Assembly (NCBI GenBank): GCA_964012715.1
Contig: CAXGUG010000129.1
Span: 1 to 7,375 of the forward strand
Source of the DNA: UBA1479 sp964012715
GTDB lineage: Bacteria; Pseudomonadota; Alphaproteobacteria; Rhodospirillales; Casp-alpha2
Length of the DNA stretch: 7,375 nt
Direction: 5' to 3'
Part shown: positions 1 through 4,547 of the stretch, piece by piece
Layout of the letters: each line of letters opens with the position of its first letter
Numbering within the stretch: position 1 is the stretch's first letter
Made by a program: the position numbers and the translations under genes
Notes under the pieces: generated by a model
Seen by the model: only the letters and a program-made list of their open reading frames with translations
The model's database searches: none
Told to the model about the DNA's origin: nothing

Positions 1-93
1 GAGATCTCCGGTCTGGGAAGCGTCACCCTGGACGAGCTGCGCCGCATCAACGAATCCTGGATGCCGGCCTTCATGACCGGGCCCCAGGGCTAA
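1..93 (+). CDS. purL: Phosphoribosylformylglycinamidine synthase subunit PurL, C-terminal end (partial)
   Basis: Only the last 30 codons and the TAA stop are in the window; the reading frame is open from base 1. The tail reads VTLDELRRINESWMPAFM, which resembles the C-terminus of PurL, where a leucine-arginine helix is followed by an E-x-W/F-x-P segment. PurL makes formylglycinamidine ribonucleotide amidine from FGAR, ATP and glutamine in de novo purine synthesis, in the cytoplasm. The call leans on the neighbours: in many alphaproteobacteria purL is followed directly by bolA and a CGFS glutaredoxin, exactly as here. No catalytic residue is visible, so the call is an inference from tail similarity plus gene order. 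A different upstream gene is possible. Confidence 0.68.
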   Translation, partial: EISGLGSVTLDELRRINESWMPAFMTGPQG

Positions 94-104
94 GGCAGAA
101 AATT

Positions 105-120
105 CCGTCGCTGGCGACGG
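105..120 (+). other. Small hairpin in the purL-bolA gap
   Basis: CCGTCG (105-110) and CGACGG (115-120) form a perfect 6-bp stem around a CTGG loop, or 7 bp with a 2-nt loop. It starts 11 bases after the purL stop. There is no run of T after it, so it is a poor intrinsic terminator. It may stabilise the 3' end of the upstream mRNA or be chance in GC-rich DNA. Confidence 0.3.
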
Positions 121-149
121 TTGACCTTGGCCCCGAGGCGGGCCATATC
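121..149 (+). promoter_or_regulatory. Possible sigma70-type promoter for bolA-grxD
   Basis: TTGACC (121-126) matches the -35 consensus at five of six bases. It is followed after 17 bases by CATATC (144-149), which matches the -10 at three of six. Transcription would begin near 156, giving a leader of about 30 nt to the ATG at 186. If real, it argues against the upstream TTG at 150 as the bolA start. The -10 is weak, so the pair could also be read through from purL. Confidence 0.35.
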
Positions 150-185
150 TTGAGCCAATGTATTGCTGAAATTGGGGTAGCCGAC

Positions 186-422
186 ATGGCCATGGCAGCC
201 GGAGAAATCGAAAGCCTTATCCGCGACGGAATTCCTGACGCGGATGTCACCATCGAAGACCTGCGGGGCGACGGGGATCATTACCTTGCCGTCGTCGTGG
301 CCGAAGCCTTCCGCGGCAAATCCCGCGTTCAGCAGCATCAGATGGTCTATCAGGCGCTTCAGGGGCGCATGGGCAATGAATTGCATGCCCTGGCCTTGCA
401 GACCTCGGCGCCGGCGGAATAA
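186..422 (+). CDS. bolA: BolA family protein (short, IbaG/BolA2-like)
   Basis: A 78-residue cytoplasmic protein of the BolA/IbaG family. These proteins bind monothiol CGFS glutaredoxins and share a bridging [2Fe-2S] cluster, acting in cluster delivery and iron signalling. The sequence covers the whole family fold: GDGDHY in the variable loop, which carries a histidine (the BolA_H type of potential ligand) instead of cysteine, then AEAFRGKSRVQQHQMVYQAL, the helix-turn-helix-like core with the conserved HQ. The ATG at 186 is chosen because GGGG lies about 8 bases upstream and it gives normal family length. A TTG at 150 is in frame but adds 12 unlikely residues, and a second ATG lies at 192. The CGFS glutaredoxin gene starts 83 bases downstream, so the two partners are probably co-transcribed. 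Which cluster targets it serves cannot be read from the sequence. Confidence 0.9.
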   Translation: MAMAAGEIESLIRDGIPDADVTIEDLRGDGDHYLAVVVAEAFRGKSRVQQHQMVYQALQGRMGNELHALALQTSAPAE

Positions 423-456
423 CCCCCCACAAGGAACGGTCCCCATAGGCCCGTCT

Positions 457-473
457 CGGCGATTCTTTCGCCG
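457..473 (+). other. Small hairpin between bolA and grxD
   Basis: CGGCGA (457-462) pairs with TCGCCG (468-473) around a TTCTT loop. It lies midway in the 83-base gap and has no T-tract after it, so it is not a terminator. It might adjust the mRNA stability of the second gene; it could also be chance. Confidence 0.25.
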
Positions 474-494
474 CCACCGGCCGGGATCCATGAA

Positions 495-498
495 AGGA
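495..498 (+). promoter_or_regulatory. Ribosome binding site that decides the grxD start
   Basis: AGGA sits 7 bases before the ATG at 506 but only 1 base before the in-frame ATG at 500. The spacing favours 506 as the start, giving a protein beginning MSENPVF. Confidence 0.6.
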
Positions 499-505
499 AA
501 TGCAG

Positions 506-841
506 ATGAGCGAGAATCCGGTTTTCGCCCAGATTAAGGACGAAGTCGACGGCAACGATGTGGTGCTGTTCATGAAGGGCACGCCCATGTTCCCGCAATG
601 CGGCTTCTCCGCCGCCGTGGTCCAGGCCCTGTCGATGATGGGCGTGAAGTTCAAGGGCATCAACGTCCTGGACGACATGGAAATCCGCGAAGGCATCAAG
701 GCCTTCACCAACTGGCCGACGATCCCGCAGCTCTACGTCAAAGGCGAATTCGTCGGTGGTTGCGACATCATCCGCGAGATGTACGAAAGCGGCGAATTGA
801 AGCAGCTCTTCGACGAAAAAGGCGTTGAAAACGCCGCCTGA
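506..841 (+). CDS. grxD: Monothiol CGFS glutaredoxin (Grx4/GrxD type)
   Basis: A 111-residue single-domain monothiol glutaredoxin, close to the usual family length. The active-site CGFS is at residues 32-35, preceded by the typical FMKGTPMFPQ. The glutathione-binding TIPQLYV segment and the GGCDI motif follow in order. Proteins of this class do not act mainly as thiol reductases. They bind a [2Fe-2S] cluster between two monomers (or with a BolA partner) using the CGFS cysteine and glutathione, and pass it on to apo-proteins. The bolA gene directly upstream fits this role well. An in-frame ATG at 500 would add Met-Gln but is too close to the AGGA. A strong terminator lies 75 bases after the stop, so this is the last gene of its transcript. 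All key residues are present. Confidence 0.95.
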   Translation: MSENPVFAQIKDEVDGNDVVLFMKGTPMFPQCGFSAAVVQALSMMGVKFKGINVLDDMEIREGIKAFTNWPTIPQLYVKGEFVGGCDIIREMYESGELKQLFDEKGVENAA

Positions 842-916
842 ATCCCGTCTTATTTTCGCGGGTTAAAACACCCCATAAAAACGAGGCCCCCGAGTTTCCA
901 GGGAGGGGCTTGAGGG

Positions 917-946
917 AAGGGCCGCCTATTGGCGGTCCTTTTCTTT
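917..946 (+). terminator. Rho-independent terminator of bolA-grxD
   Basis: AAGGGCCGCC (917-926) pairs with GGCGGTCCTT (931-940) in a 10-bp stem with one G-U pair and a TATT loop. The T-rich run TTTTCTTT (939-946) follows, partly inside the stem. It is placed 76 bases after the grxD stop, in the right orientation. Confidence 0.85.
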
Positions 947-1120
947 GTCCGGCTTATTTCGCAAGCGCGAACAAAAATCCACAATTCATCGATTTGTTTT
1001 CCCTGCCCCAAGCACCATTTCGGCGCTCAGGAAAGGCCCTCGCGCGCCTAAAAATCGCGGATTTCCAGGGCTTTCACATTAATCGGTAAATACGATCAAA
1101 AATTTTTAATAAATCTATTT

Positions 1121-1126
1121 TATAAT
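1121..1126 (+). promoter_or_regulatory. Probable -10 element of the ahpCF promoter
   Basis: A perfect TATAAT lies 61 bases before the ahpC start in the most AT-rich part of the window. No good -35 is seen 16-18 bases upstream (around 1098-1103 there is only an A/T run). This would suit an activator-dependent promoter. A perfect palindrome AAAAATTTTT (1098-1107) and ATAAA (1109-1113)/TTTAT (1119-1123) lie around it. In many bacteria ahpC is controlled by OxyR, but I could not fit the spaced ATAG/CTAT OxyR consensus here. A second candidate -10, TATACC, is at 1142-1147. Confidence 0.45.
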
Positions 1127-1187
1127 TTTTTTTGCACGCGCTATACCATCCTCCGTGAGCCACTACCAACCAACAAACGGAGCAGAT

Positions 1188-1751
1188 ATGTCTGTCATCA
1201 ATACCGAAATTAAACCGTTCCAGGCCGAAGCCTTCCAGGGCGGCAAGTTCTTCACCGTCACCGAAGCCGATGTGAAGGGCAAGTGGGCGGTTTTCTTCTT
1301 CTACCCCGCCGACTTCACCTTCGTCTGCCCGACTGAACTCGAAGATCTGGCGGACAAGTACGCTGAACTTCAGCAGATGGGCGTTGAAGTCTATGGCGTG
1401 TCGACCGACACCCACTTCTCGCACAAGGCTTGGCACGATTCCTCCCCGGCCATCGGCAAGATCAACTTCCCGATGCTCGGCGACCCGACCGGCACCGTCA
1501 CGCGCAACTTCGAAGTGATGCGCGAAGGTCAGGGCCTTGCCGACCGTGGCACCTTCGTGGTCGACCCGGACGGCATCATCCAGGTCATGGAAGTGACCTG
1601 TGAAGGCGTCGGCCGTAACGCCGCCGAACTGGTGCGTAAGATCAAAGCCGCCCAGTACGTGCGCAACAACCCGGGTCAGGTTTGCCCGGCCAAATGGGAA
1701 GAAGGCGCCGAAACGCTGGCTCCGTCCCTGGAATTGGTCGGCAAGATCTAA
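1188..1751 (+). CDS. ahpC: Alkyl hydroperoxide reductase subunit C (2-Cys peroxiredoxin)
   Basis: A 187-residue cytoplasmic typical 2-Cys peroxiredoxin, the same length as E. coli AhpC. It reduces H2O2, organic hydroperoxides and peroxynitrite. The peroxidatic cysteine is C47 in FYPADFTFVCPTE, with P40, T44 and R120 (in ADRGTF) completing the active site. The resolving cysteine is C166 in GQVCPAKW near the C-terminus. The end LAPSLELVGKI is nearly the E. coli tail, which forms part of the decamer-related C-terminal arm. The start at 1188 is supported by GGAG (1179-1182) five bases upstream; a GTG at 1155 would add eleven residues unlike the family. There is an extra cysteine, C138 in EVTCEGVG, where E. 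coli has alanine as I recall it. ahpF follows after 104 bases and supplies the electrons. Regulation by peroxide is likely from family knowledge, not shown here. Confidence 0.98.
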   Translation: MSVINTEIKPFQAEAFQGGKFFTVTEADVKGKWAVFFFYPADFTFVCPTELEDLADKYAELQQMGVEVYGVSTDTHFSHKAWHDSSPAIGKINFPMLGDPTGTVTRNFEVMREGQGLADRGTFVVDPDGIIQVMEVTCEGVGRNAAELVRKIKAAQYVRNNPGQVCPAKWEEGAETLAPSLELVGKI

Positions 1752-1766
1752 TCCGAACCGGCTCGC

Positions 1767-1788
1767 GGGCGCGCCATCCGGCGCGCCC
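1767..1788 (+). other. GC hairpin 1 in the ahpC-ahpF gap
   Basis: GGGCGCGCC (1767-1775) and GGCGCGCCC (1780-1788) form a perfect 9-bp all-GC stem with an ATCC loop, 15 bases after the ahpC stop. There is no T-tract. Such a structure can protect the 3' end of the ahpC message or slow polymerase. See hairpin 2, directly after. Confidence 0.65.
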
Positions 1789-1792
1789 CAAC

Positions 1793-1814
1793 GGGCCCCG
1801 ATCCTCCGGGGCCC
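1793..1814 (+). terminator. GC hairpin 2 in the ahpC-ahpF gap, possible partial terminator
   Basis: GGGCCCCG (1793-1800) and CGGGGCCC (1807-1814) form a perfect 8-bp stem with a 6-base loop. It is followed by CCGCCG and only a short TTTCTCT (1820-1826), so termination would be at best partial. Together with hairpin 1 it may give more ahpC than ahpF mRNA. That fits the known need for excess AhpC over AhpF, but the effect is an inference. Confidence 0.4.
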
Positions 1815-1855
1815 CGCCGTTTCTCTCCCGCCTATAGAAAAAAGAAGACAGGACC

Positions 1856-3439
1856 ATGTTGGACGATACCCTGAAAACCCAATTGAAAAGCTACCTGGGC
1901 AACCTCCGGGCGCCGATCGAGCTGGTCGCCTCGCTGGGCGAGGGCAAAGCCTCGCAGGACATGCAGGCGCTGCTCGTCGATATCGCGGGCCTCTCCGACA
2001 AGGTCTCCTGGCGCGCGGCTGAAGGCGCCGAACAGGACGCTCGCGTCCCCTCGTTCGCGATCCTGCGCGACGGCCAGGAAACCGGTGCGCGCTTCGCGGG
2101 CATCCCGCTGGGCCACGAATTCACTTCGTTGGTTCTGGCGCTGCTGCATTCCGGCGGTCACCCGCCAAAGGTGGATGCCGAGGTTCTGGAGCAGATCAAG
2201 AATCTGCCGGGCGAATTCCACTTCGAAACCTATTTCTCCCTGTCCTGCCAGAACTGCCCGGACGTGGTGCAGGCGCTGAACATCATGTCTGTGTTCAACC
2301 CGAACATCACCCACGTCGCCATCGACGGCGCGCTGTTCAAGGACGAGGTCGATTCCCGCCAGGTCATGGCCGTTCCCTCGGTTTATCTGAATGGCGAGCC
2401 CTTCGCCCAGGGCCGTATGGAACTGGAAGAGATCCTGAGCAAGATCGACACCGGCGCCAGTGCCCGCATGGCCGAAGCCATCGCCGCCAAGGATGCCTTC
2501 GACGTGCTGATCGTCGGCGGCGGTCCTGCCGGTGCCGCGGCTGCCGTCTATGCGGCGCGCAAGGGCATCCGCACGGGCATCGCGGCTGAACGGTTCGGCG
2601 GTCAGGTGCTCGACACCATGGCCATCGAAAACCTGATCTCGGTTCCCCATACCGAAGGTCCGGCCCTGGCCATGGCGCTGGAAACCCACGTCAAGGAATA
2701 CGACGTCGACATCATGAACCTGCAACGGGCGTCCAAGCTGGCCCCCGCCGGACAACCCGGCGGCCTGCACGAGATCGTGTTGGAAAACGGCGCCAGCCTG
2801 AAATCCCGCACGGTCATCATCAGCACCGGCGCGCGCTGGCGGCAGATGAACGTCCCGGGCGAGGACGAATACCGCAACAAGGGCGTTGCCTACTGCCCGC
2901 ACTGCGACGGCCCGCTGTTCAAGGGCAAGCGCGTGGCGGTGATCGGCGGCGGTAACTCCGGCGTCGAGGCGGCCATCGACCTGGCCGGTGTCGTCGCCCA
3001 TGTCACGCTGATCGAGTTCGACAGCCAGCTCCGCGCCGATGCGGTGTTGCAGACCAAGCTGCGCTCGCTGCCCAACGTCGAGATCATCACCTCGGCCCTG
3101 ACGACCGAAGTGAACGGCGACGGCAACAAGGTGACGGGCCTGACCTATAAGGACCGCAACACCGAGGAAAGCCACACGGTCGACCTGGAAGGCATCTTCG
3201 TTCAGATCGGCCTGGTGCCGAACACGGAATGGCTGAAGGGCACGGTCGATCTGAGCCCGCGTGGCGAGATCGAAGTGGATGCCCGGGGGGCGACCTCCGT
3301 CCCCGGCGTGTTCGCCGCCGGCGACGCCACGACGACGCCGTACAAGCAGATCGTGATCGCCATGGGCGACGGGGCGAAAGCATCGCTCGGCGCGTTCGAC
3401 TACATGATCCGTCAGGTCCCGGCCGAGGCCGCTGCCTGA
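1856..3439 (+). CDS. ahpF: Alkyl hydroperoxide reductase subunit F (NADH:AhpC disulfide reductase)
   Basis: A 527-residue cytoplasmic flavoprotein, close to the 521 of E. coli AhpF. Two thioredoxin-like folds make up residues 1 to about 200; the second carries the redox-active CQNC at 131-134, which reduces AhpC. The rest is a thioredoxin-reductase-like module: FAD-binding GGGPAG at 221-226, the catalytic CPHC at 347-350, NAD-binding GGGNSG at 364-369, and the second FAD motif GVFAAGDA at 484-491. Electrons pass from NADH to FAD to CPHC to CQNC to AhpC. The start MLDDTLKTQLKSYL matches the family start. Its ribosome site is poor: AGGA at 1850-1853 leaves only 2 bases to the ATG, with AGAAG further up, so translation may be weaker than for ahpC. 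Residue 491 is Ala where E. coli has Cys (from memory), outside the known redox centres. The gene is complete and a terminator follows. Confidence 0.98.
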   Translation: MLDDTLKTQLKSYLGNLRAPIELVASLGEGKASQDMQALLVDIAGLSDKVSWRAAEGAEQDARVPSFAILRDGQETGARFAGIPLGHEFTSLVLALLHSGGHPPKVDAEVLEQIKNLPGEFHFETYFSLSCQNCPDVVQALNIMSVFNPNITHVAIDGALFKDEVDSRQVMAVPSVYLNGEPFAQGRMELEEILSKIDTGASARMAEAIAAKDAFDVLIVGGGPAGAAAAVYAARKGIRTGIAAERFGGQVLDTMAIENLISVPHTEGPALAMALETHVKEYDVDIMNLQRASKLAPAGQPGGLHEIVLENGASLKSRTVIISTGARWRQMNVPGEDEYRNKGVAYCPHCDGPLFKGKRVAVIGGGNSGVEAAIDLAGVVAHVTLIEFDSQLRADAVLQTKLRSLPNVEIITSALTTEVNGDGNKVTGLTYKDRNTEESHTVDLEGIFVQIGLVPNTEWLKGTVDLSPRGEIEVDARGATSVPGVFAAGDATTTPYKQIVIAMGDGAKASLGAFDYMIRQVPAEAAA

Positions 3440-3463
3440 CCCACTGCATACCTCAGACACCGC

Positions 3464-3500
3464 AAAGCGCCGCCGCGCCCTCCCGGGACGGCGGCGTTTT
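3464..3500 (+). terminator. Rho-independent terminator of ahpCF
   Basis: CGCCGCCG (3468-3475) pairs perfectly with CGGCGGCG (3489-3496); AAAG before and TTTT after extend the stem to about 12 bp. The loop is 13 bases and contains the palindrome TCCCGGGA. It is followed by TTTTCG and begins 25 bases after the ahpF stop. Confidence 0.85.
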
Positions 3501-3530
3501 CGTATCTGCGCCACGGGTCGCCGACCACAC

Positions 3531-3563
3531 AAAGAAAAAGGGGTGCCGAAGGGCACCCCTTTT
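3531..3563 (-). terminator. Rho-independent terminator of rpsD (possibly bidirectional)
   Basis: GGGGTGCC (3540-3547) and GGCACCCC (3552-3559) form a perfect 8-bp stem with a 4-base loop, extended by A and T runs on both sides. Read on the minus strand the hairpin is followed by TTTTTCTTT, a strong T-tract, 42 bases after the rpsD stop. On the plus strand TTTTCC follows, so it may also back up the ahpCF terminator. Confidence 0.88.
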
Positions 3564-3604
3564 CCGGCGCGGTGGATCGCGCCGATCTGCGAATGTCGCG
3601 TCCC

Positions 3605-4219
3605 TTAGCGGGAGTAGAATTCGATGACCAGGTTCGGTTCCATCTGAACCGGGTACGGAACGTCAGCCAGCTTCGGCGTGCGCAGGAAGGTCCCGGCCAG
3701 CTTCTTCTGGTTCACTTCCATGTAATCCGGAATGTCGCGCTCGGCGGATTCGACGGCCAGCAGCACCAGCGGCATTTCGCGGGACTTTTCCTTGACCTCG
3801 ATGACGTCGCCTTCACGGACCTGATAGGACGGGATGTTGACCTTCTTGCCGTTGACCTTGACGTGGCCGTGGTTGACGAACTGACGGGCGGCGAACACGG
3901 TCGGCACGAATTTCATGCGGTAGACGACGGCGTCCAGGCGGCGCTCCAACAGGCCGATCAGGTTTTCCGAGGTATCGCCACGACGACGGGCGGCTTCAGC
4001 GTAATAAGCGCGGAATTTCTTCTCGGAGATGTTGCCGTAGTAGCCCTTCAGCTTCTGCTTGGCCATCAGCTGGATGCCGTAATCGGACGGCTTCTTGCGC
4101 CGCTGGCCATGCTGGCCCGGGCCATATTCGCGGGAGTTGACGGGGCTTTTCGGGCGACCCCAGAGATTTTCGCCCAGACGGCGGTTAATCTTGTATTTCG
4201 AGGCGATGCGCTTCGACAT
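3605..4219 (-). CDS. rpsD: 30S ribosomal protein S4
   Basis: A 204-residue S4 protein, full length for the family. S4 binds 16S rRNA first in 30S assembly (5' domain) and helps hold decoding accuracy; in some bacteria it also represses its own operon and takes part in rRNA antitermination. The N-terminal part has SKYKINRRLGENLWGRPKSP and GQHGQRRKKPSDYG; the S4 RNA-binding domain lies at about 94-157 (RLDAVVYRMKFVPT, then ARQFVNHGHVKVNGKKV). The tail is EPNLVIEFYSR. It lacks the N-terminal zinc-binding cysteines found in some S4 proteins, and in fact has no cysteine. The start is fixed by AAGGA (plus-strand 4228-4232) eight bases upstream. It stands alone here, outside the alpha operon used in enterobacteria, and is convergent with ahpCF. 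Standalone rpsD is common in alphaproteobacteria. Confidence 0.98.
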   Translation of the reverse strand: MSKRIASKYKINRRLGENLWGRPKSPVNSREYGPGQHGQRRKKPSDYGIQLMAKQKLKGYYGNISEKKFRAYYAEAARRRGDTSENLIGLLERRLDAVVYRMKFVPTVFAARQFVNHGHVKVNGKKVNIPSYQVREGDVIEVKEKSREMPLVLLAVESAERDIPDYMEVNQKKLAGTFLRTPKLADVPYPVQMEPNLVIEFYSR

Positions 4220-4547
4220 ATCGACAGTCCTTATTGCTTTGCCGGCGGCGGGTTTTTTTGATGCCGCGGCGGTCTACGTTGTCCCGGTAGGCCTTGATCC
4301 CTCCCCGGCCCCGTAGGTCCGTGAAAGGGGGCGGGATGCACCCAGATAGGCAGTGACATCCACGTTCCCGGGAATGAAGCTGCGCAATATAGGCATCCGG
4401 GCCGATAAGTCAATGCATCCGGCGGATTTCCTGGCCTGGACGGTTAATTTCGGCCCTGCGGTTGCGACCCCGTGCCCGGTCCTCTACCCTGGCGGGGATC
4501 ACGGCACCTAAGGTTTTGATCGGGAACGCAAACCGCACGGATCAAAT
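4220..4547. other. Divergent intergenic region: rpsD leader and ABC operon upstream region
   Basis: No gene is supported in these 328 bases. The left half is the putative untranslated leader of rpsD (minus strand, about 4379 to 4220). It includes a run of seven T on the plus strand (4253-4259) next to GC-rich CCGCGG and GCCGGC palindromes. The right half (4414-4547) should carry the promoter for the plus-strand ABC operon. The best pair I see, TTGCGA with TACCCT 17 bases later (about 4463-4491), is weak. No tRNA T-loop, CRISPR repeat or riboswitch that I know is recognisable. Confidence 0.6.
4386..4413 (-). promoter_or_regulatory. Sigma70-type promoter of rpsD
   Basis: On the minus strand TTGACT (plus 4408-4413) is followed after 16 bases by TATATT (plus 4386-4391). 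Both match consensus at five of six bases. Transcription would begin near 4379, giving a leader of about 160 nt before the rpsD ATG. This is the best promoter match I found in the window, as expected for a ribosomal protein gene. Confidence 0.72.

Larger units (their letters stand above)
842..1187. other. Intergenic region between grxD and ahpC
   Basis: This stretch has no convincing gene. From left to right it holds a weak 7-bp hairpin (AGGCCCC 884-890 with GGGGCTT 905-911, one G-U pair, no T-tract), the grxD terminator, and an imperfect inverted repeat AACAAA (970-975)/TTTGTT (993-998) flanking an ATCGAT. A very AT-rich block follows (about 1078-1135), containing the probable ahpC promoter. 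A GTG at 1155 is in frame with ahpC but is disfavoured by the Shine-Dalgarno further down. Confidence 0.7.

Noticed and set aside
150..185. TTG start for bolA twelve codons upstream
   Set aside because: It adds residues not typical of the family, lacks a good ribosome site, and would overlap the end of the candidate promoter.
1093..1144. OxyR binding site upstream of ahpC
   Set aside because: Two CTAT elements occur, but their spacing and the missing ATAG partners do not fit the OxyR consensus.
1155..1187. GTG start for ahpC eleven codons upstream
   Set aside because: The ATG at 1188 has a GGAG at good spacing and gives exactly the usual AhpC length and N-terminus.
1832..3556. 574-codon minus-strand open frame across ahpF
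   Set aside because: It is the antisense shadow of ahpF, caused by GC-rich third positions. Its protein is Arg/Gly/His-rich low-complexity sequence with no family resemblance, while the plus strand encodes a full AhpF.
3572..4261. 229-codon plus-strand open frame across rpsD
   Set aside because: It is the antisense shadow of rpsD, which is complete with promoter, Shine-Dalgarno and terminator.
4262..4345. tRNA-like GC stems in the rpsD upstream region
   Set aside because: No GGTTCRA T-loop and no complete cloverleaf can be drawn on either strand.
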